Below are positions 1-9,683 of a stretch of 64,000 nucleotides of DNA, one piece after another (position 1 is the first letter of the stretch; every line of letters starts with the position of its first letter). Source of the DNA: Chryseobacterium oncorhynchi (GTDB lineage: Bacteria > Bacteroidota > Bacteroidia > Flavobacteriales > Weeksellaceae). Position numbers and translations under genes: made by a program. The stretch is from NCBI RefSeq assembly GCF_002899895.1, contig NZ_PPEI02000004.1:1-64000 (forward strand). Reading direction: 5' to 3'. The notes below the pieces were generated by a model that had not been told where the DNA came from, made no database searches, and worked only from the letters and a program-made list of their open reading frames with translations.

Positions 1-2
1 AT

Positions 3-1247
3 AGAGGGCTTCCCACCACCCGTATGACAGATTATCTGGATGGATTTCAGTATTCCTATCTAGAAGATGGAAGCACATGTTCTACATGTAGAACAGAATC
101 TGCATATGAAATACAGGCCTACTCGAAAGCTATTGGTCCAATAATTTCAAAACCTAAGTGGAACCTGGATTTTGTACCTACTTCGGAAGGGTTTTACAGT
201 TTCACGGAAAACCGTTATATTTACCAGTATAAGGACCACTTGGGTAATGCAAGGGTGAGCTTTGCCAAAAACAGCGTAGGTGCTCTTGAAGTTACTGACA
301 CCAATAATTATTATCCGTTTGGATTAAACCATATTGGAGGATCTTCTTCTTCAAAAATTGGAAGTCATTACAACTATAAGTACAACGGCAAGGAGCTTCA
401 GGAAAGTGGGATGTATGACTATGGGGCAAGGATGTATATGCCCGATATTGGAAGATGGGGTGTGATAGATCCACTGGCGGAAAAGATGACGAGGCATAGC
501 CCATATAATTATACGTTTAATAATCCAATAATGTTTATTGATCCGGATGGTAGAGAAGCATACAAGCCAACTCCTAAGGAAGCCGCAGCATTGGCTGCCC
601 ACGTTTATGGGGATAAAAAAGACAACATCCTTACAGGTGGTTGGCAAATTTCTCAAAGAAATTTTGGAGCAAATGTTAATTTAAATGATCAAAGTTCAGG
701 TTTAAAATCGCAAGTTTATGAGAGAGTGGTTGATGGAAAGGTTACTGAATATTCTTATGTTACAGCAGGAACAGAAGATCTTAAAGATGGAATAGCAGAT
801 GTTAAACAACCATTGGGAGCGTCAAAACAATATTCTCAGTCTACTGAAAATGCAGAAGCTATATCTAAGCAATTAGGGGGTGCCGAGCTTACTTTTGTAG
901 GTCATTCTTTAGGAGGAGGATTAGCCGCTATGAATGCCTTAGTGACGGATCGAAGCGCTATGACATTTAATGCAGCAGGTGTAGGTGATATGACCAAACT
1001 TGTTGATGGAGGGATAAAAACACTTTTTAAATCCGAATCTAAAATAGACTCTTATATTATGACAACAGATCCATTAAATAAAATGCAAAATGGGCATACT
1101 AATCTAGGACAATTGTCACCTGATGTTAATGGAAATCGTCATTATCTTAAACAAACTAAAACCCCTGTTACAGCGGTTGGAGGGCATAGTATAGATACGG
1201 TATTACATGAATATGGTATAAATGCAGCACAATATAAAAGAAAATAG
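3..1247 (+). CDS. RHS repeat-associated core protein, C-terminal part with class-3 lipase toxin domain (5' end outside window)
   Basis: The reading frame is open to the window edge (first full codon at 3), so the ATG at 24 is internal and the RHS core lies upstream. Counting from that ATG, residues 66-176 are the RHS-associated tip: YQYKDHLGNARVSF, YNGKELQESGMYDYGARMY and the closing IDPDG motif that precedes variable toxin domains. Residues 177-407 look like a lipase class 3 fold with nucleophile elbow GHSLGG (Ser295), a candidate acid Asp349 (TTDPLNKM) and candidate His388. By family knowledge this would be a phospholipase or lipase delivered to competitor cells. The next gene is a probable periplasmic immunity lipoprotein. 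Delivery route cannot be read from this window. Confidence 0.88.
   Translation, partial: RGLPTTRMTDYLDGFQYSYLEDGSTCSTCRTESAYEIQAYSKAIGPIISKPKWNLDFVPTSEGFYSFTENRYIYQYKDHLGNARVSFAKNSVGALEVTDTNNYYPFGLNHIGGSSSSKIGSHYNYKYNGKELQESGMYDYGARMYMPDIGRWGVIDPLAEKMTRHSPYNYTFNNPIMFIDPDGREAYKPTPKEAAALAAHVYGDKKDNILTGGWQISQRNFGANVNLNDQSSGLKSQVYERVVDGKVTEYSYVTAGTEDLKDGIADVKQPLGASKQYSQSTENAEAISKQLGGAELTFVGHSLGGGLAAMNALVTDRSAMTFNAAGVGDMTKLVDGGIKTLFKSESKIDSYIMTTDPLNKMQNGHTNLGQLSPDVNGNRHYLKQTKTPVTAVGGHSIDTVLHEYGINAAQYKRK
372..416 (+). repeat. Conserved RHS tip tract, copy 1 (recombination homology)
   Basis: These 45 bases, coding for NYKYNGKELQESGMY, match 2066-2110 at all but about six positions. The second copy lies directly behind a terminator and has no RHS core. 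Such a shared tract just before a variable tip is what homologous exchange of toxin tips would use. Confidence 0.7.
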
Positions 1248-1248
1248 A

Positions 1249-2031
1249 ATGAGAAAAATAATATTGTATATTTTATTATTTGCTTTGGTATGCTGTAATA
1301 AAATTGATAAGGATAAAAAAGTAGATAAGAATAAGCTTTTGGGGGATGATTATAGATTATTTCAAGATACCCCTGCTTGGGTTCTTGCAAAGGCAGTCTG
1401 GAATGATGATGTTGATAAAATAGATGAAGAAGTAAAAAAGAACCCTCAAATTCTCAATTATCAGGAAAGTAAATATGGAAATACATTATTGCATTTAAGT
1501 ATTTTCAATGATAATTACAACAGCTTTAAAGAATTGTTAAAATTGGGAGCGAATCCTAATATTGCAGATTCTTTTCATTGTACAACCCCATTAATTGAAG
1601 CTTGTGAAAGTTTTGATAATAGAACTAGGTATGTTGAAGAACTTATTAAATACAAAGCTGATATCAATTATATTGAATGTAATAAAGGAAAGGAAAAACA
1701 GAAAACGAATAGAACGGCATTAGTTGCTGCCTCTGGTAGAGGACATTTAAAAATAGTAAAACTCTTGGTTGAAAATGGAGCGGAAATAGACTATAAAAAA
1801 GGCACTAACGGTTCTGCATTAAGTTCTGCTGTTTTAGGGGAAGATTATGATGTTGTTTTATACTTGTTAGAACAAGGTGCTGATTGTAGGCAGATTTTAT
1901 ATCAAAAAGGCGGAGCCGATGATTTACACCCTGTGTATATGAGAACATTGGAAAAAGAAGATACAAAATTTAAGTCTTCTTCAGAATATTCCGAAATAAA
2001 AGAACTCCTTAAAAAGAAAGGATGTTTATAA
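1249..2031 (+). CDS. Ankyrin-repeat lipoprotein, probable immunity protein for the RHS lipase
   Basis: An upstream ATG at 1222 overlaps the RHS gene, but the one at 1249 starts exactly at a lipoprotein-like signal peptide (MRKIILYILLFALVCCNK), so I prefer it; the protein is then 260 residues. The lipobox is loose. Ankyrin-like repeats follow: GNTLLHLSIFNDNYNSF, TTPLIEACES, RTALVAASGRGHLKIVKLL and SALSSAVLGEDYDVVLYLLEQGAD. Ankyrin proteins are known as immunity partners in polymorphic toxin loci. The position two bases after the toxin stop and the likely periplasmic location fit neutralising a lipase that attacks the envelope. The immunity role is an inference from context. Confidence 0.8.
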   Translation: MRKIILYILLFALVCCNKIDKDKKVDKNKLLGDDYRLFQDTPAWVLAKAVWNDDVDKIDEEVKKNPQILNYQESKYGNTLLHLSIFNDNYNSFKELLKLGANPNIADSFHCTTPLIEACESFDNRTRYVEELIKYKADINYIECNKGKEKQKTNRTALVAASGRGHLKIVKLLVENGAEIDYKKGTNGSALSSAVLGEDYDVVLYLLEQGADCRQILYQKGGADDLHPVYMRTLEKEDTKFKSSSEYSEIKELLKKKGCL

Positions 2032-2033
2032 TA

Positions 2034-2064
2034 AAAGAGACTGATCTTTTGGGTTAGTCTCTTT
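2034..2064 (+). terminator. Hairpin terminator after the ankyrin gene
   Basis: AAAGAGACT (2034-2042) pairs with AGTCTCTTT (2056-2064). The U-rich end is short (CTTTAAATTA). It separates the first toxin-immunity pair from the orphan RHS tip. Confidence 0.6.
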
Positions 2065-2065
2065 A

Positions 2066-2110
2066 AATTATAAGTACAATGGAAAGGAGCTTCAGGAGAC
2101 TGGTATGTAT
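2066..2110 (+). repeat. Conserved RHS tip tract, copy 2
   Basis: Codes in frame for NYKYNGKELQETGMY and matches 372-416. It begins two bases after the terminator hairpin, with no RHS core and no convincing start codon before it; the frame is closed by TGA at 2042. It marks the boundary of a displaced tip module. Confidence 0.7.
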
Positions 2111-3022
2111 TCCTATAAATTCAGGCAGCTAATGATTGATCTTGCACAATGGACAACTTCAGATCCGTTGGCAGAGATATATCCGGGACAGAGTCCCTAT
2201 GCCTTTGTTGGTAATAATCCAATAAATAGAATAGACCCTTTAGGTTTAACAGATTATAAAGTAAATGGAGAAATTCGAACAATTAATGACGGACATACAA
2301 ATGTAACAATGAATGTAACAGAGCGTCAATTTAATCGTCTACAGAAAAGGTTCAATAAAGGAGGTTCTAGCTATGAAAGATTAATGAACCGATTATCTGA
2401 TCGCAACGGTTACACCACTTTCTCTGCAAATGGAAGTGGCGTTGGTGATGGCTTCACAATCACAAAGCATAAACCAGGTGAGGACAGTTATGGCCAATGG
2501 TCAATCCAGAATAATCATCAGACTTACGGAACAGTTGAACATATAGCAAGAGTTACGGACTCTAGTTTAGGATCTGTGACAGGTCAATTTGGAAATATTA
2601 ATGTTGGGAGTAACAATAAGCTTTACTTTAGACAAAACACTGGAAGAATCTTTAATGGTAACCAGTATGTAAGAACTGTTTCTGCTGCATCAAAATATAG
2701 CAAATTAGCGAAAGGAGCTAAATGGGGAGGCCTTGCTACAGGTGTTGCATTAGGAGGATATGAAATATATCAAGAAGTTCAGCAAGATGGGGGCACTTAT
2801 GGATATAATGCACAAGTACAAACAGGTGGCGCAGTTGGTGGTTTGGCAGGAGGATTAGCTGGCGCGGAAGCTGGTGCTGCAGCAGGAGCTGCTATTGGCA
2901 CTTTTTTCGGAGGTGTAGGAGCTGTCCCCGGAGGAATAATTGGAGGATTGATAGGTGGTGCTGCAGGAGCTTGGGGCGGAGACTATTATGGAGAAAAGGC
3001 AGCTAAGGCAATTATTGAATAA
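2105..3022 (+). CDS. Orphan RHS tip with glycine-rich, probably membrane-acting C-terminal domain
   Basis: The frame reads RHS sequence from 2066 onward, through TTSDPLAEIYPGQSPYAFV and the closing RIDPLG motif (residues 41-46), so the ATG at 2105 is inside the RHS motif and is only a nominal start. After DPLG comes an unrecognised region, then about residues 202-305 form a hydrophobic Gly/Ala-rich segment with many GxxxG spacings (GGLAGGLAGAEAGAAAGAAI, FFGGVGAVPGGIIGGLIGG). Such glycine-zipper segments occur in membrane-inserting peptides and toxins. The next gene is a multi-spanning membrane protein, as expected for immunity to a pore former. It is probably silent until recombined onto an RHS core; toxicity is inferred. 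Confidence 0.72.
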   Translation: MYSYKFRQLMIDLAQWTTSDPLAEIYPGQSPYAFVGNNPINRIDPLGLTDYKVNGEIRTINDGHTNVTMNVTERQFNRLQKRFNKGGSSYERLMNRLSDRNGYTTFSANGSGVGDGFTITKHKPGEDSYGQWSIQNNHQTYGTVEHIARVTDSSLGSVTGQFGNINVGSNNKLYFRQNTGRIFNGNQYVRTVSAASKYSKLAKGAKWGGLATGVALGGYEIYQEVQQDGGTYGYNAQVQTGGAVGGLAGGLAGAEAGAAAGAAIGTFFGGVGAVPGGIIGGLIGGAAGAWGGDYYGEKAAKAIIE

Positions 3023-3035
3023 ACTATAACTTATT

Positions 3036-3722
3036 ATGAAAGATATTCTATTGCTATGGCAAAAAATGCATTATAATATATATAGATTTAATGTGTTTAC
3101 AAGTATATACGTATTTGGATTGCCTATCATGCTGCTACTAAAAAATAAATATATTCTTGAAGTCTATAAAAAAAGAGGTATTAGTAATCCTGAAAAATTA
3201 ATTAGACGTACTATATCAAATCCTAAAGTAGGAACAATCAATTGGTTAACTGATGGATTTATGATATTATTTATAGCGTTAGTTTGTTTTTCTATTTTAA
3301 ATTTCATTACGATAACATCGGGATATGTAATTTGGAAAGACTGGTCCCCTTTAGTTTTTATTTTGTTAATTGGTATTCCAGCAATAGTAATTAATTATTT
3401 TGCTCTATGGCAAAATGACAAATACCTAACATATTTTAAAGAATTTGAAAAAGAAACAAGAAAGATGAAACGTAAGTGGGCTTTGATAAGTTTTAGTTTG
3501 GTTCTTGGAATTTTTGGATTATCAATTTTCAGTTTTTACTGTATTAATAACACATCTAGAAGTAAAACTTCAACTCCTCAAGCTAAAGAGAAAATAATAA
3601 ATTCTTTTTTGAATAAAGCTGAAGATAGTTTATACCAAGGTATTGATAAAGACTCGATTGATGCTAATATAGAGACTCGATTAGAAAAAATAGAAGATAG
3701 CTTATATAGAAATATAAATTGA
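3036..3722 (+). CDS. Four-helix membrane protein, candidate immunity for the orphan RHS tip
   Basis: This 228-residue protein has about four transmembrane segments (roughly residues 17-36, 73-95, 104-125 and 149-169) and a charged C-terminal tail. The tail carries a repeated stretch, KAEDSLYQGIDKDSI and KIEDSLYRNIN. It starts 13 bases after the orphan RHS tip and ends before a strong terminator, so the two form one transcription unit. I do not recognise a family. Three- to four-helix inner-membrane proteins are the usual immunity type for pore-forming toxins, which is the basis for the suggested role. Confidence 0.6.
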   Translation: MKDILLLWQKMHYNIYRFNVFTSIYVFGLPIMLLLKNKYILEVYKKRGISNPEKLIRRTISNPKVGTINWLTDGFMILFIALVCFSILNFITITSGYVIWKDWSPLVFILLIGIPAIVINYFALWQNDKYLTYFKEFEKETRKMKRKWALISFSLVLGIFGLSIFSFYCINNTSRSKTSTPQAKEKIINSFLNKAEDSLYQGIDKDSIDANIETRLEKIEDSLYRNIN

Positions 3723-3787
3723 GCTAGTCAATAATCTAAATCTCCCGCTGCTGCATGAATCCTTTCATGTGGAAGGTAAATAAAAAC

Positions 3788-3814
3788 CCACCGCAATTGC
3801 GGTGGATTTTTATT
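3788..3814 (+). terminator. Strong rho-independent terminator
   Basis: CCACCGCAATTGCGGTGG (3788-3805) folds on itself and is followed by ATTTTTATTT. It closes the orphan tip and membrane-protein unit. Confidence 0.85.
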
Positions 3815-3919
3815 TAAAAGATATTTACACAAGTAATTCATTATATATTTCGACACTCCTATTTCAATTCCCAATATTTTCATAAGTTTACCTCATAAAA
3901 TAATACACCATCGGATTTT

Positions 3920-4294
3920 ATGGAAGATAATTTTAATATAGAAATTGATAAATCCAGTAAAAAAACCATTATACTATTTATAGCTTTTTTTTTGTGCATT
4001 TTTTTATTTACTCTTATATATCTAATAATTAATTCAAATTCTGAAAGAGAACAAAAATTATTAAATGTAGAAAGACATACCAGAGTTGTTGAAATTTATT
4101 TGAACAAAAATCAACACAATTTTAGCTATGTTAAATATTCTAATGGAATTAATGAGTTGTTAGAATATCCATATAAAATAGGAGATTCAATATCAAAGAA
4201 AAAAGGAGATTCTATAGAATATATTTTTAGAAAAGACAGTATAATAAAGAATAATTATTTTGAAGAAGCGAGGAAAAATGGAATATTAAAATAA
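3920..4294 (+). CDS. Small single-span membrane protein of unknown function (possible orphan immunity)
   Basis: This 124-residue protein has a charged N-terminus, one strong transmembrane helix (about residues 16-38, IILFIAFFLCIFLFTLIYLI) and a polar C-terminal domain of about 80 residues. No family is recognised. It stands alone between two terminators at the end of the RHS accessory region and is very AT-rich like its neighbours. Solitary small membrane or lipoprotein genes at the tail of RHS loci are often leftover immunity genes, but nothing in the sequence proves this. Confidence 0.55.
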   Translation: MEDNFNIEIDKSSKKTIILFIAFFLCIFLFTLIYLIINSNSEREQKLLNVERHTRVVEIYLNKNQHNFSYVKYSNGINELLEYPYKIGDSISKKKGDSIEYIFRKDSIIKNNYFEEARKNGILK

Positions 4295-4300
4295 AAAATA

Positions 4301-4325
4301 AGAGGCTGCGATAACTGCAGCCTCT
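4301..4325. terminator. Bidirectional terminator between the RHS region and katG
   Basis: AGAGGCTGC (4301-4309) pairs with GCAGCCTCT (4317-4325). T-rich sequence follows on the plus strand, and an A-rich run on the other side gives a U-tract for the convergent katG transcript. Confidence 0.85.
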
Positions 4326-4349
4326 TTATATTGTTTTAAATCATTTTCA

Positions 4350-6635
<2,286 letters not shown>

Positions 6636-6683
6636 TTATTTATTTTTTTTATATTGATTAATACAGTTTAAGTAACTTTCTCT

Positions 6684-6729
6684 GTTGTAAGAACATGACA
6701 AACTTACAACGTCTTTTCAATAAATACAA
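6684..6729 (-). promoter_or_regulatory. katG promoter with overlapping inverted repeat
   Basis: On the minus strand TAAGTTTG (6706 to 6699) matches the Bacteroidota -7 box, and TTG at 6729-6727 lies 20 bases upstream. A perfect inverted repeat, GTTGTAAG (6684-6691) and CTTACAAC (6703-6710), covers the -7 box and predicted start site. This is a plausible operator for a peroxide regulator; the regulator itself is not in the window. Confidence 0.6.
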
Positions 6730-7051
6730 TCTATTAATAATTATTTCAACGATAGTTAAAAACTATAAAGAAACATTTCCGACAGCATCTGAACCAAAGA
6801 CACAATTGTGGTATTAAGTTAGTAAAATTTTAAATTCACCTTAGTAAAAAAAAGCCGTACTCTACCCAATTTAGAATAACTCAATATAACAATCAATAGA
6901 AAAAGGAATATATCTATTGGAAGAAAATTGCATATTTCGTTATAAATAAAAACCATCTCATAAAACTGTGTAACAAGCATTTAATCTGCTAATTTCAATT
7001 CAGACTAAAAATTATTTAGCTATCTTTATCATTCACCAACATGAATTCGAT
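6730..7051. other. Intergenic region between katG and the heme-binding protein gene
   Basis: No gene is supported here. The stretch is AT-rich and holds a short palindrome CACAATTGTG (6801-6810) and ATTTAGAATAACT near 6870, which resembles one half of the palindromic operators found at 27971-28046. TATCTTTA (7021-7028) is a near-match to a -7 box for the gene at 7052. Confidence 0.5.
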
Positions 7052-7519
7052 ATGAAAAAAATAGTTGTCATTTTTCTTGTAGCTTTCGTTATCATTCAGT
7101 TTTTTCCTATTGATAAAACCAATCCGCGCCCAACACCCGGTATGGATTTTTTGAAAATAAAAAACACCCCTGAAAAAGTAGCCAAGGTCATCAGAACTTC
7201 ATGCTATGACTGTCATTCCAATGAAACGGTTTATCCATGGTATTCCAGTATCTCACCGGTTTCATGGTTTGTAAAAAATCATATTGATGAAGGCCGAAAG
7301 CATCTTAATTTTTCTACCTTTGCAGTATACGAACCTCAAAGACAGCTTCGTAAACTGAAAGAAAGCATGGAGATGGTTGAGAAAAAAGAAATGCCGCTTG
7401 AGTCTTATTACGTAGGACATCAAAATGCTAAGTTAACAGATGATCAGCGGGCAGATCTCATAAAATACTTCAAGCAGGTAAAGGAAGACACAGAAAGAAG
7501 AATCATGTTTAATAAATAA
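7052..7519 (+). CDS. Heme-binding domain protein with CxxCH motif (exported)
   Basis: This 155-residue protein has an N-terminal hydrophobic signal or anchor (about residues 2-19). A Haem_bd-type domain follows, with the c-type attachment motif CYDCHSNETVYPWYS and then SPVSWFVKNHIDEGRKHLNF, a signature of small heme-binding proteins common in Bacteroidota. It is expected in the periplasm as a monoheme electron carrier or sensor; the partner is unknown. The next gene starts five bases after its stop, so the two are co-transcribed. Confidence 0.85.
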   Translation: MKKIVVIFLVAFVIIQFFPIDKTNPRPTPGMDFLKIKNTPEKVAKVIRTSCYDCHSNETVYPWYSSISPVSWFVKNHIDEGRKHLNFSTFAVYEPQRQLRKLKESMEMVEKKEMPLESYYVGHQNAKLTDDQRADLIKYFKQVKEDTERRIMFNK

Positions 7520-7523
7520 CATC

Positions 7524-7934
7524 GTGGAAAACTGGGAAAACAAACATATTGTATTTTTTGATGGCGACTGTGGAGTGTGTAACTTCTGGGTCCAATGGAT
7601 TTTGGAAAGAGACAAAAAGGACAAATTCATGTTTGCCTCACTGCAGTCTGACTTCGGACAGGAATTTTTATCTGAAAGAGGCCTGAAAACCACAGAGTTC
7701 AACACCATGTATCTTTGGAAACCCAAACAATATTATCTGATCAAATCAAGAGCAGTACTTCAAATTGCCAGCTTATTAGGCGGAATTTACAAAGTATCAG
7801 CCATTGGTAAACTAATGCCCTCATTCCTGAGTGATAAAATGTATGATGTTATATCCAGAAACAGAATGAAACTGGCTAATCAAAAATGCTATCTGCCGGA
7901 TCAGCATCAAAAGAAAAAATTCATTCAGGTTTAA
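7524..7934 (+). CDS. DCC-family thiol-disulfide oxidoreductase-like protein (DUF393)
   Basis: The start is GTG (GTG GAA AAC TGG), five bases after the previous stop. The 136-residue protein carries the defining N-terminal DxxCxxC motif as FFDGDCGVCNFWVQW, followed by the family pattern of a conserved leucine-rich middle part and an RNR-type tail (ISRNRMKLA). DCC proteins have a thioredoxin-like look and are assumed to act on thiols, though biochemistry is sparse. Co-transcription with a c-type heme protein could reflect a link to redox or heme chemistry, but that is conjecture. Confidence 0.88.
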   Translation: MENWENKHIVFFDGDCGVCNFWVQWILERDKKDKFMFASLQSDFGQEFLSERGLKTTEFNTMYLWKPKQYYLIKSRAVLQIASLLGGIYKVSAIGKLMPSFLSDKMYDVISRNRMKLANQKCYLPDQHQKKKFIQV

Positions 7935-7942
7935 TATGATCT

Positions 7943-8018
7943 CCTACAGATTTCACAGATTTGCACAACTATTTATACTATAAAAAATCTGCGTTATCAG
8001 CAAAATCTGCGAGAGATT
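7943..8018. repeat. Extragenic repeat of the AATCTGCGTTATC type, copy 1
   Basis: The stretch holds CAGATTTCACAGATTTG and, further on, AATCTGCGTTATC (7986-7998) followed by GCAAAATCTGCGAGAG. The CAGATTT and AAATCTG parts can pair. The same core is found as two inverted arms at 39384-39452. It sits between convergent genes and looks like a REP-type palindromic element. Confidence 0.6.
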
Positions 8019-8056
8019 CTATATTATTTTTATTTTTCAAGCTCAGACCTCATTAC

Positions 8057-9496
8057 TCATAAATTAAGCGACCATACTGAATAACTATTGGGTGGGCACT
8101 GAATTTTCACCCATTTATCACCCTGCGTTGTCGGATACCAGCTTGAACTTCCTGTAAAATCCTTAATCTGCTGATTACTCCAATTGGTTTCAATCCAGCG
8201 TTCCTGCCAGCTTGATGATGTATTGATATACACTACCAACCCCGGATTTCCGTTATACCCATTACGTCTTGCAATGTATTCATCATTGTCTGTGTATAAA
8301 ATGGAAGTTGTTCCCGTAGCCTTGTTATTGTGAATCCAGATTAAATTATTTAGCTTGTCCTTATTCAGCCATTCTTCATAATCTCTGTAGAAAATGGTTG
8401 GATATCCCTCATGGGTTAAAATATAGGCATAGGCTGGCATTTTATTATAAATGATGTCTGTATCATGATTCGCTACAAAAGTTACGGCCTTGTACGGGTT
8501 TCTTTTCCACATCATATCATCATTTAAAACATTCAGGTTCCCATTATCAAAGGCTTCATCCATTTTATAGTAAGCTGCAAAATCAAATACAGAACTGTTT
8601 GCATTATTTGCCCACGACTCCAGAGTATTGACGTTAGAATCCCATAATTCTCCTACAGAAAATCCACCCACCTTTGAATTCCAGTTATTAACGACCCAAG
8701 GTCCAAATCCTTTAACATAATCAAATCTCCAACCATCAAACTTCATCACATTTTTGTAATATTTCCCTACAGAATCGTCTCTACCCCACAGCCAGTCCTG
8801 CACATGAGGATTAGCATGACAAAGATCCGGAAAACCACCAAAAGAGCCTTCATCATTATTTCCGAATGAATTTTTATAAAAATCATTGTAACTTCTCTGA
8901 AACTTTCCAGAAGCTACTCCTGAAAAATTAGTCCAGGTATTCGTTCCGGTATAAGGATTAGCCTCAGATTGCCCACCGCTGTTATGGTTAATGACAATAT
9001 CAGCATATACCTGCATATTTTCAGTGTGAGCCTTTGTAATCAAGGCCTCCAGTTCAGTTCTTGATCCAAAGCGGGTTTCTACACTTCCATTTTGATTAAA
9101 ATCTCCAAAATCATAATAATCTGTAGGATCATACCCCATTGAATAGGCTCCGTTTTGTGCTTTTGAAGCTGGAGGAAGCCATACCGCTCCAATTCCTGCA
9201 TTAGACCATGCGGTTAATTTATCTTTAACCGTGTTCCACCAGTTACCACCTTCCGGAACATCCCAATAAAATCCCTGCATCAAAACGCTGCCTCCCGGAC
9301 CTGCCACAAATTTACCCTGTACAGATCCAGATCCCTTTCCGGTACTGAAAGGCCTGCCATCATGATGGGTTACATTTACAATTTTATCATGTACTTCATC
9401 TTTTTGAGAAGGCTCTTTGATAAATTCATCATTGTTCTGGCATGAGCTGGCTAGTGCCAATGCCAGTAAGGAAAGTAAAAATTGTACTTTTTTCAT
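8057..9496 (-). CDS. Alpha-amylase family (GH13) lipoprotein
   Basis: The 479-residue protein opens with a lipoprotein signal (LALALASSC, Cys19), so it is anchored in the outer membrane or periplasm. All four GH13 regions are present: DIVINH (166-171), GWRFDYVKG with nucleophile Asp259, GELWD with acid Glu283, and FVANHDT with Asp345. The (beta/alpha)8 barrel is followed by a short C-terminal beta domain. The start of the barrel (MQGFYWDV, IGAVWLPPASK) and GYDPTDYYDFG resemble small calcium-dependent bacterial and plant-type alpha-amylases. It would hydrolyse alpha-1,4-glucans. It stands alone, with no sus genes nearby. Confidence 0.95.
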   Translation of the reverse strand: MKKVQFLLSLLALALASSCQNNDEFIKEPSQKDEVHDKIVNVTHHDGRPFSTGKGSGSVQGKFVAGPGGSVLMQGFYWDVPEGGNWWNTVKDKLTAWSNAGIGAVWLPPASKAQNGAYSMGYDPTDYYDFGDFNQNGSVETRFGSRTELEALITKAHTENMQVYADIVINHNSGGQSEANPYTGTNTWTNFSGVASGKFQRSYNDFYKNSFGNNDEGSFGGFPDLCHANPHVQDWLWGRDDSVGKYYKNVMKFDGWRFDYVKGFGPWVVNNWNSKVGGFSVGELWDSNVNTLESWANNANSSVFDFAAYYKMDEAFDNGNLNVLNDDMMWKRNPYKAVTFVANHDTDIIYNKMPAYAYILTHEGYPTIFYRDYEEWLNKDKLNNLIWIHNNKATGTTSILYTDNDEYIARRNGYNGNPGLVVYINTSSSWQERWIETNWSNQQIKDFTGSSSWYPTTQGDKWVKIQCPPNSYSVWSLNL

Positions 9497-9669
9497 CGAA
9501 ATATTTAATTATTAATCTATTAAACAATTTACAATTTTCTTAAAACCAAATTCAATTTAACGTGAAATATTTTTACTTTTCATAATAAATCAATAAGATA
9601 GCTTGCATGAAGTTTCATTAAAAAATCATAAATTTTTAAGATTCTCCAAACAATTTTTCTTTTAATCCA

Positions 9670-9677
9670 TATATTTG
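9670..9677 (+). promoter_or_regulatory. -7 promoter box of the DUF4290-murA operon
   Basis: TATATTTG matches TAnnTTTG exactly. The ATG at 9684 is only six bases beyond the box, so the transcript should start at or next to the start codon, giving a leaderless or nearly leaderless mRNA. Confidence 0.55.
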
Positions 9678-9683
9678 CATACT

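Noticed and set aside
3742-3784. Sequence CCCGCTGCTGCATGAATCC... as remains of another RHS tip
   Set aside because: It is too short to assign and contains no recognisable RHS motif in any frame.
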